21,024 nt of DNA, from positions 1 through 21,024 of the forward strand of contig NZ_JNWK01000105.1 of the NCBI RefSeq assembly GCF_000716445.1. Reading direction: 5' to 3'. A program made the position numbers and the translations under genes. The first letter of the stretch is position 1. The number at the start of each line of letters is the position of its first letter. Shown here piece after piece: positions 1 through 9,428 of the stretch. The notes under the pieces are model-generated. The model ran no database searches, was not told the DNA's origin, and saw nothing but the letters and a program-made list of their open reading frames with translations. The stretch comes from Streptomyces wedmorensis (GTDB lineage Bacteria > Actinomycetota > Actinomycetes > Streptomycetales > Streptomycetaceae).

Positions 1-90
1 TTATCCGACAGGATCAACTCGGCCTTCGGCCGCCCCGTACGTGCCATAGGGCAAGCCTATACATCTGAACAGAATTCCTGACTCAGAAGA
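1..90. other. Left edge, no gene recognised
   Basis: This is the sequence between the window edge and the stop codon of the DUF1772 gene. It is less GC-rich than the rest of the window, as expected of an intergenic region. It contains a short imperfect inverted repeat (ATAGG-5-CCTAT, about 46-60), which is too short to call an operator or terminator with confidence. Confidence 0.4.
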
Positions 91-573
91 CTAGCGGGCG
101 TTGCGGACGGTCAGGGCCCGCAGCAGGCAGGCGAACCCAGCTGTCGTGAGGACTGCGCGGACCGCGTTCCAGGCGACCCAGGGGCCCGCGAAGGCGGCGC
201 GGGCGGCGGTCGGGTCCTGGGCCGAGGCGAGGGCGTCGTTGAGGGGGACGTTCGCGGCGGAGGTGACGAGGAAGACCGCGACGGCGAGGACGAGGGCGGC
301 GAGCGTCCAGGGGCGGGCGCGGCCGGCGCGGTGCTGCCAGGCGGCCACGGCCGCCAGGAGCGGGGCGCCGAAGAACACGGCGAAGAAGGCCGGGTTCTGG
401 ATGACGTCGTTGATGTCGCGCATCACCTGGACGTAGACCCGGTCGTCGCTCCGCGCCAGCGCCGGCATCACCGAGCAGACGTACGCGAACCACACCCCCG
501 CGAGCAGTCCCGTCGCGGCCGTCGCCGTGCCGAGGACCGCCCCGGCACCCTTCCCACCCCTGTTTTGTGTCAT
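91..573 (-). CDS. DUF1772 / anthrone-oxygenase-like membrane protein
   Basis: A small integral membrane protein of about 160 aa. It has four predicted hydrophobic segments: near the N-terminus (AVLGTATAATGLLAGVWFAY), around NPAFFAVFFGAPLLAAVAAW, TLAALVLAVAVFLVTSAANV, and a C-terminal AVRAVLTTAGFACLLRAL. The motif NVPLN after the third helix is typical of the DUF1772 family, which includes fungal anthrone oxygenases; bacterial members are mostly uncharacterised. The start is uncertain. I prefer the ATG at 573 (MTQNRGG) because the membrane domain begins just after it, but its GAGG is too close to be a good ribosome site. ATGs at 609 and 630 and a GTG at 606 would add 11 to 19 residues. It stands alone downstream of the flavoprotein gene, separated by 87 bp (30 bp if the start is at 630), so read-through from that operon is possible. 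Confidence 0.75.
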   Translation of the reverse strand: MTQNRGGKGAGAVLGTATAATGLLAGVWFAYVCSVMPALARSDDRVYVQVMRDINDVIQNPAFFAVFFGAPLLAAVAAWQHRAGRARPWTLAALVLAVAVFLVTSAANVPLNDALASAQDPTAARAAFAGPWVAWNAVRAVLTTAGFACLLRALTVRNAR

Positions 574-660
574 GTCCTCATTCAACGGGGGGAGGGACTC
601 CCGCACCATGCTCCGGCGTCGCACCGACATGTGCGGGCGTCCAGGCGCGCCGGACGGGCT

Positions 661-3054
661 TCAGTCGCGGCGGCCCGTCGGGGGCCTGCGGCTGCCGGCG
701 CGGTAGGGGGCGGGCCAGGGCGCTGCGGGGCCTTCGTAGCCCTGCTCGGCGGCGGCGTGGAGGGTCCAGTGCGGGTCGTAGAGGTGGGGGCGGGCGAGGG
801 CGCAGAGGTCGGCGCGGCCGGCCAGGAGCAGGGAGTTGACGTCGTCCCAGGAGGAGATGGCGCCGACGGCGACGACGGGGACGCCGGTGGCGGCACGTAT
901 GCGGTCGGCGTAGGGGGTCTGGTACGAGCGACCGTAGGCGGGGGTCTCGTCGGGGACGACCTGGCCGGTGGAGACGTCGATGGCGTCGGCGCCGTGGGCG
1001 GCGAAGGCGCGGGCGATCGTGACGGCGTCCTCGGCGGTGGTGCCGCCGTCGGCCCAGTCGGTGGCCGAGACGCGGACGGTCATGGGCCGGTCGTCGGGCC
1101 ACGCCTCCCGTACGGCGTCGAAGACTTCGAGCGGGAAGCGCAGCCGGGCGTCGAGGCTTCCGCCGTAGGCGTCGGTCCGGTGGTTGGTGAGCGGGGAGAG
1201 GAAGCCGGAGAGCAGGTAGCCGTGGGCGCAGTGGAGTTCGAGGAGGTCGAAGTCGCAGCGTGCGGCCCGGCGGGCGGCGGCCGCGAACTCCTCGCGCACG
1301 GCGGCGAGTCCGGCGCGGTCGAGGGCACGTGGGGTCTGGTTGACGCCGGGCCGGTACGGGAGGGGGGAGGCGGCGACGAGCGGCCAGTTGCCCTCGGGCA
1401 GCGGCTGGTCGATGCCCTCCCACATGCGGCGGGTGGAGCCCTTGCGGCCGGAGTGGCCGAGCTGGACGCCGATGGCCGTGCCGGGCGCCTGGGCGTGCGC
1501 GAAGGCGGTGATCCGGCTCCAGGCGTCGGCCTGCTCGTCGGTCCAGAGGCCGGAGCAGCCGGGGGTGATGCGGCCCTCGGGGCTCACGCACACCATCTCG
1601 GTCATGACGAGTCCGGCGCCGCCGAGGGCCCTGGCGCCCAGGTGGACGAGGTGGAAGTCGCCGGGTACGCCGTCCTCGGCGACGTACAGGTCCATGGGCG
1701 AGACGACGATCCGGTTGCGCAGGGTGAGTCCGCGGAGTCGGAAGGGCGTGAACATGGGCGGAGTTCCGGGTGGGCAGCCGAAGTCGGCTTCGACCGCTTC
1801 GGTGAAGGCCGGGTCGCGCAGCCGCAGGTTGGCGTGGGTGACGCGGCGGCTGCGGGTGAGCAGGTCGAAGGCGAAGCGGCGGGGCGGGCGGTCGACGTGG
1901 TCGGCGAGTTCCTCGAACCAGCGGAGGCTGGCGGCCGCCGCGCGCTGGGTGGACTCGACGACGGGGCGGCGCCCGTTCTCGTACGCGGTCAACGCCTCGG
2001 CCAGGTCGGGGTGTTCGCCGACGGCGGTGGCGAGGGCGAGGGCGTCCTCGACGGCCAGTTTGGTGCCGGATCCGATGGAGAAGTGCGCGGTGTGGGCGGC
2101 GTCGCCGATGAGGACGGTGTTGCCGTACGACCAGCGCTCGTTGACGACGGTACGGAAGGCGGTCCAGGCGGAGTTGTGGGCGCGCAGCTCCCGGCCGCCG
2201 AGCGCCTCGGCGAAGATCTTGGCGCAGCGGGCCGTGGACTCGGCCTCGTCGAGCTCGTGGAACCCGGCGGCCCGCCACACCTCCTCGCGCATCTCGACGA
2301 TGACGGTGGAGGAGCCGGTCGAGTAGGGGTAGGCGTGCAGCTGCATCACGCCGTGTTCGGTCTCGGCGATCTCGAACCGGAAGGCGTCGAAGGGGAAGTC
2401 GGCGGCGAGCCAGATGTACCGGCAGCGGTGCGCGGTGATCCTGGGCCGGAAGTGCGCGGCATGGGCCTCCCGGGTGCGGCTGTGCACGCCGTCGGCGGCG
2501 ACGACCAGGTCGTGGGTGGCGGCGAGCTCGTCGGCGGGCGGCGCCTCGGTGCGGAAGCGGAGCCGTACGCCGAGCTCGGCGCAGCGGGCGTGCAGCAGCT
2601 CCAGGAGCCGGCGGCGGCCGAGCGCGGCGAAGCCGTGGCCGGTGGAGGTGGTGCGGTGGCCCCGGTGGACGACGTCGATGTCGTCCCAGCGGACCAGTTC
2701 CCGGCGCAGCGCCTCGTACACGGCCGGGTCGGCGTCCCGGATGCCCCCGAGGGTCTCGTCGGACAGAACCACGCCGAAGCCGAAGGTGTCCGACGGCGCG
2801 TTCCGCTCCCACACGGTGACCTCCCGCCCGGGGTCGAGCCGCTTGAGCAGGGCGGCGGCGTAGAGCCCGCCCGGCCCGCCCCCGATGACGGCGATGCGGG
2901 AGGAGGGTGCGACGGCGCTCGGGCGGGGCGTGTCCGGGGTGGCGGGGGACGGTGCGGGGGCGCCCGTACGGGCCGCTTCCGGCGATGCGGCGGCCGCATC
3001 GGGGGTGTCCGGCGCCGCACCGCCCGGGCGGGGGGTGTCCGGGGTGGCGGGCAT
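661..3054 (-). CDS. Bifunctional salicylyl-CoA 5-hydroxylase / OYE-like oxidoreductase (aryl-CoA monooxygenase-reductase fusion)
   Basis: A 797-aa fusion of two flavoenzyme modules. After an Ala/Pro-rich extension (residues 1 to about 52), the dinucleotide motif IAVIGGGPGGLYAA opens an FAD-dependent aromatic hydroxylase domain, with the second FAD motif VLIGDAAHTAHFSIGSGTKL near the middle. From about residue 430 (MFTPFRLRGLTLRNRIVVSPM) an Old Yellow Enzyme-type FMN barrel follows, with GVQLGHSGRKG, ELHCAHGYLLSGFLSP and NHRTDAYGGSL. Fusions of this architecture act on aryl-CoA thioesters, for example 2-aminobenzoyl-CoA monooxygenase/reductase and proteins annotated as salicylyl-CoA 5-hydroxylase. 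The substrate here (salicylyl-CoA, anthraniloyl-CoA or other) cannot be told from sequence. The start codon lies one base after the stop of the upstream crotonase gene (TGAcATG), so translation is probably coupled. No CoA ligase, ring-opening dioxygenase or imine deaminase gene is nearby. Confidence 0.88.
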   Translation of the reverse strand: MPATPDTPRPGGAAPDTPDAAAASPEAARTGAPAPSPATPDTPRPSAVAPSSRIAVIGGGPGGLYAAALLKRLDPGREVTVWERNAPSDTFGFGVVLSDETLGGIRDADPAVYEALRRELVRWDDIDVVHRGHRTTSTGHGFAALGRRRLLELLHARCAELGVRLRFRTEAPPADELAATHDLVVAADGVHSRTREAHAAHFRPRITAHRCRYIWLAADFPFDAFRFEIAETEHGVMQLHAYPYSTGSSTVIVEMREEVWRAAGFHELDEAESTARCAKIFAEALGGRELRAHNSAWTAFRTVVNERWSYGNTVLIGDAAHTAHFSIGSGTKLAVEDALALATAVGEHPDLAEALTAYENGRRPVVESTQRAAAASLRWFEELADHVDRPPRRFAFDLLTRSRRVTHANLRLRDPAFTEAVEADFGCPPGTPPMFTPFRLRGLTLRNRIVVSPMDLYVAEDGVPGDFHLVHLGARALGGAGLVMTEMVCVSPEGRITPGCSGLWTDEQADAWSRITAFAHAQAPGTAIGVQLGHSGRKGSTRRMWEGIDQPLPEGNWPLVAASPLPYRPGVNQTPRALDRAGLAAVREEFAAAARRAARCDFDLLELHCAHGYLLSGFLSPLTNHRTDAYGGSLDARLRFPLEVFDAVREAWPDDRPMTVRVSATDWADGGTTAEDAVTIARAFAAHGADAIDVSTGQVVPDETPAYGRSYQTPYADRIRAATGVPVVAVGAISSWDDVNSLLLAGRADLCALARPHLYDPHWTLHAAAEQGYEGPAAPWPAPYRAGSRRPPTGRRD

Positions 3055-3055
3055 G

Positions 3056-3883
3056 TCAGCGGCCCTGCCATTTCGGGGGGCGTTTGGCGGTGAAGGCGGC
3101 GTGGAACTCGGCGTAGTCCTCGCCGTGCATGAGGAGGGCCTGGGTGGCCGCGTCCAGTTCGACGGAGGCGGCGAGGGGCATGTCGAGTTCGGCGGTGAGC
3201 AGGGCCTTGGTCTGGGCGAGGGCGAGGGCGGGGCCGTCGGCGAGGCGGCGGGCGAGGGCGGTGGCGCGGGTGTCGGCGGCGCCTTCCTCGGTCAGTTCGC
3301 TGAGCAGGCCGATGCGCTCGGCCTCGGCGGCGTGGACGGGTTCGCCGAGCATGAGGAGCCGGGTGGCGTGGCCGAGGCCGACGACCCGGGGCAGCAGGTA
3401 GGCCGCGCCCATGTCCCCGCCGGAGAGGCCGACCCGGGTGAAGAGGAAGGCGAAGCGGGTGGTGGGGTCGGCGATGCGGAAGTCGGCGGCGAGGGCGAGT
3501 ACGGCGCCGGCGCCGGCCGCGACGCCGTGCAGGGCGGCGATGACCGGGAAGGGGCACTCGCGCAGCGCCCGCACGACCTGGCCGGTCATCCGGTTGAAGT
3601 CGAGGAGCCCGGCGGTGTCGAGCGAGAGGGTGGCGCCGATGATCTCGTCGACGTCGCCGCCCGAGCAGAAGCCCCGTCCCTCGCCGGCGAGGACGAGGGC
3701 TCGGACGGTCCGCTCGCGGGAGAGCTCGGCGAGCAGGTCTCGTAGGTCGGCGTAGGCCCCGAAGGTGAGGGCGTTCAGCTTCGCCGGGCGGGCGAGGGTC
3801 ACGGTGGCGACGCCTCGGTCGATGTCGAGGCGCAGGTGCTGCCAGTGGGGCGTCCGGGGCGTGGAGCCGGTAAAGGGGCTCAT
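3056..3883 (-). CDS. Enoyl-CoA hydratase/isomerase (crotonase) family protein
   Basis: A 275-aa crotonase-fold protein of normal family length. The CoA-binding and oxyanion-hole elements are visible: ARPAKLNALT (31-40), GFCSGGDVDE (71-80) and HGVAAGAGAVLALAADFRIA (119-138). The two glutamates of classical enoyl-CoA hydratases appear to be missing: the first site reads GAVLA (Val128), and the usual PE motif is replaced by LFTRVGLSGGD, with Asp157 nearby. It may therefore be a crotonase with different chemistry. It is the first gene of an operon with the fused aryl-CoA monooxygenase/reductase and may process the dearomatised, non-aromatic CoA intermediate, as crotonases do in aerobic 2-aminobenzoyl-CoA degradation; that role is inference. 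The start is supported by AAGGAGG nine bases upstream of the ATG. Confidence 0.85.
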   Translation of the reverse strand: MSPFTGSTPRTPHWQHLRLDIDRGVATVTLARPAKLNALTFGAYADLRDLLAELSRERTVRALVLAGEGRGFCSGGDVDEIIGATLSLDTAGLLDFNRMTGQVVRALRECPFPVIAALHGVAAGAGAVLALAADFRIADPTTRFAFLFTRVGLSGGDMGAAYLLPRVVGLGHATRLLMLGEPVHAAEAERIGLLSELTEEGAADTRATALARRLADGPALALAQTKALLTAELDMPLAASVELDAATQALLMHGEDYAEFHAAFTAKRPPKWQGR

Positions 3884-3892
3884 ACGGAACGG

Positions 3893-3913
3893 CCTCCTTC
3901 CTCCGTTCGGAGG
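3893..3913 (-). promoter_or_regulatory. Leader hairpin next to ribosome binding site of the crotonase operon
   Basis: The 14-nt perfect palindrome CCTCCGTTCGGAGG (3900-3913) lies directly upstream of the real Shine-Dalgarno (AAGGAGG on the minus strand, core complement at 3893-3897). The CCTCC arm at the 5' end of the transcript could pair either with the adjacent GGAGG or with the true GGAGG. This could mask or expose the ribosome site. It is only a structural possibility read from the sequence. Confidence 0.3.
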
Positions 3914-3926
3914 GTATCACCGTACT

Positions 3927-3940
3927 GTGACTATCGTCAC
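3927..3940. promoter_or_regulatory. Candidate operator, inverted repeat GTGAC-TATC-GTCAC
   Basis: A perfect 5-bp inverted repeat with a 4-bp spacer sits in the 246-bp divergent region between the crotonase operon and the ATP-binding protein gene. On the minus strand it overlaps a possible -35 element (GTGACG), with a GATACC/TGATAC -10-like element 15-16 bp downstream. That would suit repression of the aryl-CoA operon by a TetR- or MarR-type regulator. No regulator gene is adjacent, so the binding protein is unknown. Confidence 0.4.
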
Positions 3941-4129
3941 GAGTGCGCGATAAAGGAGCTGTGCGTGCGGCCCTCACAAGGTCCCTGGACCGTCGTGACC
4001 GAAGTCCCCCGCGGCGAGGAAGGGGTGCCCTGGGGAGCGGATCTTGCCTCTCCTATGGTTGAAACCAGGACGTCTCGGGATGCCTCCGTCCCACTCGCCC
4101 ACCGTCCACTCGGTGAAGGGAGCCCGCAC

Positions 4130-4639
4130 ATGCCCGAAGCCACCGGATCCGACGCCACCGGCCCCGAAGCCACGGGGCCCGCTCCGGACCGGCCCGCCGC
4201 CTCGTGGCGCATCCGGCTGCCGCACACGACCGCGGCCGTGCCGATCGCCCGCGCCCTGATCCGTGCCGCGCTCGACGACATCGGCCCGGAGGCCGCCGGC
4301 CGCCCCTGCGGCGACACGGCCGAGCTGCTCACCGCCGAGCTCGTCGCCAACGCGGTCGAGCACACCGCCGGGCGGGGCCCCATCGAGCTGGTCGTGGAGC
4401 TGCGCGCGGCGCCCGGCGGCTGCCAGATCGAGGTCCACGACTCCGAACCCGCCCGGCCCGGCCGGCTCCCCTGCCCCGACCCCGGCACGGAGGTCGACCC
4501 CTGGCAGGAGCACGGCCGCGGCCTCCTCCTGATCCGGGCGCTCAGCAGCGACTGCGGCCACCGGCCGACCGCGCACGGCAAGGCGGTCTGGTTCACGCTC
4601 CCGGGAGTACCGGCCCAGGGCCGGCGCCGGGAGCCGTGA
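4130..4639 (+). CDS. ATP-binding protein, RsbW-like anti-sigma/serine kinase (HATPase_c) family
   Basis: A 169-aa protein with one GHKL ATPase domain. The N box is ELVANAVEH (70-78), the G1 region EVHDSEP (101-107) and the G2 region EHGRGLLLIRALS (127-139), followed by a closing strand KAVWFTLPG. A disordered Thr/Pro/Ala-rich N-terminus precedes the domain. Streptomyces genomes encode dozens of such small ATP-binding proteins; some are anti-sigma factors, most have no known partner. No sigma factor or anti-anti-sigma (STAS) gene is next to it, so the target is unknown. The ATG at 4130 is chosen for the GAAGGGAG seven to eight bases upstream; an in-frame ATG at 4055 would add 25 residues. It is transcribed divergently from the crotonase operon and converges on the ornithine carbamoyltransferase gene. 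Confidence 0.82.
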   Translation: MPEATGSDATGPEATGPAPDRPAASWRIRLPHTTAAVPIARALIRAALDDIGPEAAGRPCGDTAELLTAELVANAVEHTAGRGPIELVVELRAAPGGCQIEVHDSEPARPGRLPCPDPGTEVDPWQEHGRGLLLIRALSSDCGHRPTAHGKAVWFTLPGVPAQGRRREP

Positions 4640-4651
4640 AGCAGGGGGCGT

Positions 4652-4665
4652 CCGGTCGAGACCGG
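4652..4665. terminator. Palindrome between convergent genes, possible bidirectional terminator
   Basis: CCGGTC-GA-GACCGG is a perfect inverted repeat in the 72-bp gap between two converging genes. The loop is only two bases and no T-tract follows, as is usual in high-GC actinobacteria. It is placed where a shared terminator is expected, but the call rests mainly on position. Confidence 0.35.
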
Positions 4666-4697
4666 CCTGATCGACCTGACCGGCCTGATCGACCTGA
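4662..4697. repeat. Two tandem 18-bp direct repeats
   Basis: The unit CCGGCCTGATCGACCTGA occurs twice in perfect tandem (4662-4679 and 4680-4697), followed by the first six bases of a third copy. It fills the convergent intergenic gap after the palindrome. No coding role is apparent. Confidence 0.85.
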
Positions 4698-4711
4698 CCG
4701 GCCCGGCGCGC

Positions 4712-5725
4712 CTAGGCTCCCGTCGGACCGGCCAGGGTCGCGACGAGGACCGCCTTGATCGTGTGCATCCGGTTCTCGGCCTCGTCGAAGACGACCGAGT
4801 GGGCCGATTCGAAGACCTCGTCGGAGACCTCGAGCTCGGTCAGGCCGTGCCGGGCGTGGATGTCCCGGCCGACGGCCGTGCCCAGGTCGTGGAAGGCCGG
4901 CAGGCAGTGCAGGAACTTGACGTCCGGGTTCCCGGTGGCGCGCAGCACGTCCATGGTCACGGCGTACGGGGAGAGGGCGGCGATCCGCTCGTCCCAGACC
5001 TCCTTGGGCTCGCCCATGGAGACCCAGACGTCGGTGGCGACGAAGTCGGCGCCCCCGACTCCTTCCGCCACGTCCTCGGTCAGGGTGATCACGGCGCCGC
5101 TGGTCTCGGCGAGCTTGCGGGCGGCGGCGACGATCCCCTCGGCCGGCCAGTACGCCTCCGGGGCGACGATCCTCACGTCCATGCCGAGGAGGGCGCCGGT
5201 GACCAGGTAGGAGTTGCCCATGTTGAAGCGGGCGTCGCCGAGGTAGGCGAAGGCGATGCCGTCCAGCGGCTTGTCCGTGTGCTCGGTCATGGTGAGCACG
5301 TCGGCGAGCATCTGGGTGGGGTGCCAGTCGTCGGTGAGCCCGTTGAAGACGGGAACGCCCGCGTGGGCGGCGAGCTCCTCGACCGCCGCCTGGCTGTCAC
5401 CCCGGTACTCGATACCATCGAACATCCGACCGAGGACCCGTGCGGTGTCCCTGACCGACTCCTTGTGACCGATCTGCGAACCCGACGGGTCCAGGTAGGT
5501 CGTGGAGGCGCCCTGGTCCGCGGCGGCGACCTCGAAGGCGCAGCGGGTGCGGGTCGAGGTCTTCTCGAAGATCAGGGCGATGTTCCTGCCGCGCAGTCGC
5601 TGGACCTCGGCGCCCGCCTTCTTGGCGGCCTTGAGCTCGGCGGAGAGCGCGATCAGGGCGCGGAACTCCTCGGCGGTGAAGTCCAGCTCCTTGAGGAAGT
5701 GGCGGCCGATGAGGTCTGTGGCCAT
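4712..5725 (-). CDS. argF: Ornithine carbamoyltransferase
   Basis: A 337-aa enzyme of the usual family length. It interconverts ornithine plus carbamoyl phosphate with citrulline plus phosphate in the cytoplasm. The carbamoyl-phosphate motif STRTR is at 57-61, DWHPTQ at 133-138, the ornithine-loop SMG at 236-238 and the HCLPAFHD signature (catalytic Cys274) at 273-280. The start ATG is preceded by AGGAG at eight bases. It lies 123 bp downstream of arginine deiminase in the same direction, which suggests a catabolic (arcB-like) role. In many Streptomyces the argCJBD cluster lacks argF, so this gene could also serve biosynthesis. The sequence does not separate the two directions. The intergenic gap is long enough for a separate promoter. 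Confidence 0.96.
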   Translation of the reverse strand: MATDLIGRHFLKELDFTAEEFRALIALSAELKAAKKAGAEVQRLRGRNIALIFEKTSTRTRCAFEVAAADQGASTTYLDPSGSQIGHKESVRDTARVLGRMFDGIEYRGDSQAAVEELAAHAGVPVFNGLTDDWHPTQMLADVLTMTEHTDKPLDGIAFAYLGDARFNMGNSYLVTGALLGMDVRIVAPEAYWPAEGIVAAARKLAETSGAVITLTEDVAEGVGGADFVATDVWVSMGEPKEVWDERIAALSPYAVTMDVLRATGNPDVKFLHCLPAFHDLGTAVGRDIHARHGLTELEVSDEVFESAHSVVFDEAENRMHTIKAVLVATLAGPTGA

Positions 5726-5790
5726 GGGACGCGCTCCTGGGGGTTCGGGTCGGGGGACGACGAGGGGACGACCGTCGGGACCCTGGAAGT

Positions 5791-5818
5791 CTATACGAGC
5801 ATCAGCATTTATATACAG
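5791..5818 (-). promoter_or_regulatory. AT-rich promoter-like element upstream of ornithine carbamoyltransferase gene
   Basis: In the 123-bp arcA-argF gap an AT-rich stretch stands out from the GC-rich surroundings. On the minus strand it reads TGTATATAAATGCTGATGCTC and then GTATAGAC. TATAGA is a plausible -10 with TGTATA or CTGTAT 16-17 bp upstream. The imperfect dyad (TATA-ATGC...GATGC-TATA) is reminiscent of an arginine-repressor box, but I cannot match it to a consensus with confidence. Confidence 0.35.
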
Positions 5819-5848
5819 CCCCCCTCGCGTGGCCTTCCCGTGCGGCCC

Positions 5849-7081
5849 TCAGGCCGCCTCCCGCTCCACCGGGCAGCTCATGCAGCGCGGTCCGCCCCTC
5901 CCCCGGCCCAGCTCGCTGCCGGGGATCTCGATCACCTCGATGCCCTGCTTGCGCAGGTGCGTGTTGGTCGTGACGTTGCGCTCGTACGCGACGACCACTC
6001 CCGGCTCCACCGCCAGCACGTTGCACCCGTCGTCCCACTGCTCCCGCTCGGCCGCGTGCACGTCCTGGGTCGCCGTGAGGACCCGGATCTCCTGGAGGCC
6101 GAGGGCCGCCGCGATGGCGCTGTGCATCTGCTCCGGGGGATGGTCCGTCACCCGCAGGGGGTGGCCCGCGTCGCCCGGCTCGATCGTGTACGAGCGGAGC
6201 ATGCCGAGCCCCGCGTACTGGGTGAACGTGTCCTGGTCGACCATCGTCATCACCGTGTCCAGGTGCATGAACGCCCGCCGCTTCGGCATGTCGAGCGCGA
6301 CGATCGTGCGCGCCGAACCGGCCGCGAACATGCCCCTGGCCAGCATCTCCACCGCCTGCGGCGTGGTGCGCTCGCTCATCCCGATGAGGACGGCGCCGTT
6401 GCCGATGACCAGGACGTCGCCGCCCTCGATCGTCGACGGGTAGTCGGCCTGCCCCTCCGACCAGTGGTGGAAGCCCCCCGCCTCCGGGCCCGTGAAGAGC
6501 GGGTGGTGCTTGTAGATCGCCTCGAAGTGCACGGTCTCGCGCTGCCGGGCCGGCCACCGCATCGCGTTGATGGAGACGCCGTCGTAGATCCAGGCCGACG
6601 TGTCCCGCGTGAAAAGGTGGTTCGGCAGCGGACCGAGGAGGAAGTCGTCCAGGTCGAGGGCGTGGAAGCGGACCGAGGTCGGCTCCCGGTGCGCCGCCAG
6701 GAACTCCCGCTTCGTCATCCCGCCGACGAGCGCCTCGCCGAGCGCCACGGCGTCCAGCGAGTCGAACGCCGACTTCAGATGGTCGGCGGCCAGCGGCCCG
6801 TACTCCTTCTCGTCGAAGACCCGGTCAAGGACCAGCGCGCGGGCGGCCGGCACTTCCAGGGCCTCGCTCAGCAGGTCCCCGAAGAGGTGCACCACCACCC
6901 CCCGGTCGCGCAGCACGTCGGCGAAGCCGTCGTGCTCCTGCCGGGCCCGCCGCACCCACAGCACGTCGTCGAAGAGGAGGGCGTCCTTGTTGGACGGGGT
7001 GAGCCGCTTCAGCTCCAGATCGGGCCGATGCAGGATGACGCGGCGCAGCCGCCCGGTCTCGGAGTCGACATGGAATCCCAT
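5849..7081 (-). CDS. arcA: Arginine deiminase
   Basis: A 410-aa enzyme that hydrolyses arginine to citrulline and ammonia, the first step of the arginine deiminase pathway. All catalytic positions of the family are present: Asp160 in LFTRDTS, Glu219 in IEGGD, His273 and Asp275 in MHLDTV, and the nucleophile Cys400 in the C-terminal GGPRCMSCP. The ATG at 7081 ([10 protein letters not shown]) is chosen because it matches the usual family N-terminus and has AGGA seven bases upstream; an in-frame start at 7111 would add ten residues. Ornithine carbamoyltransferase follows in the same direction. The remaining genes of a classical arc operon, carbamate kinase (arcC) and the arginine/ornithine antiporter (arcD), are not in the window. 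Confidence 0.96.
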   Translation of the reverse strand: MGFHVDSETGRLRRVILHRPDLELKRLTPSNKDALLFDDVLWVRRARQEHDGFADVLRDRGVVVHLFGDLLSEALEVPAARALVLDRVFDEKEYGPLAADHLKSAFDSLDAVALGEALVGGMTKREFLAAHREPTSVRFHALDLDDFLLGPLPNHLFTRDTSAWIYDGVSINAMRWPARQRETVHFEAIYKHHPLFTGPEAGGFHHWSEGQADYPSTIEGGDVLVIGNGAVLIGMSERTTPQAVEMLARGMFAAGSARTIVALDMPKRRAFMHLDTVMTMVDQDTFTQYAGLGMLRSYTIEPGDAGHPLRVTDHPPEQMHSAIAAALGLQEIRVLTATQDVHAAEREQWDDGCNVLAVEPGVVVAYERNVTTNTHLRKQGIEVIEIPGSELGRGRGGPRCMSCPVEREAA

Positions 7082-7302
7082 GCGCCCATCCTGACGGAGC
7101 CGGGCTGCCACGGCCCGCCTTTCGGATCAGGCCGGGCGTCGCCGGCCGAGCCGGGGCGGGTGCGAAGCGGGTCTCATCTGATGCGGGCTCGGCCGTGTCG
7201 GATGCGGGCTCGGCCGTGTCGGGTCCGGGGAGGGGTGGGCCGGGATGGGGCGGGCCGGGGTGGGGTGTCCCGGTCGGCCGGGGCGGTGGGCGTCGTGTGG
7301 GG
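7082..7302. other. G-rich intergenic region between the tubulin-type operon and arcA
   Basis: This 221-bp gap must hold the end of the long minus-strand operon and the promoter of arcA. It shows a possible short stem (CGGGC-7-GCCCG near 7098-7114), a tandem 21-bp repeat, and a plus-strand stretch full of GGGG runs (7222-7300) with a near-duplicated 15-mer (GGGCCGGGATGGGGC). No protein-coding signal is convincing and I cannot place a promoter. Confidence 0.5.
7180..7221. repeat. Two tandem 21-bp direct repeats
   Basis: A 21-bp unit beginning GATGCGGGCTCGG and ending CCGTGTCG is perfectly repeated at 7180-7200 and 7201-7221. It is non-coding, about 100 bp upstream of the arcA start. The function is unknown. 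Confidence 0.85.

Positions 7303-9424
<2,122 letters not shown>

Positions 9425-9428
<4 letters not shown>

Noticed and set aside
46..60. Inverted repeat ATAGG-GCAAG-CCTAT as a possible iron-box (DmdR/DtxR type) operator
   Set aside because: The arms are only five bases and the spacing does not fit the 19-bp TTAGGTTAGGCTAACCTAA-type box; a match needs a one-base insertion.
331..3093. A 920-codon plus-strand open frame opposite the flavoprotein gene, and similar long plus-strand frames throughout
   Set aside because: These are Gly/Val/Ala- and Asp/Glu-rich antisense shadows caused by high GC at third positions. They show no domain motifs, whereas the minus-strand frames do.
661..3883. A complete gentisate or anthranilate degradation cluster
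   Set aside because: No CoA ligase, ring dioxygenase, thioesterase or regulator gene lies in the window; only the two-gene operon can be supported.
4204..4758. Plus-strand frame ending in DRPDRPDRPDRP-like repeats
   Set aside because: It is a shifted frame of the ATP-binding protein gene running on into the intergenic tandem repeat. It has no domain and no ribosome site.
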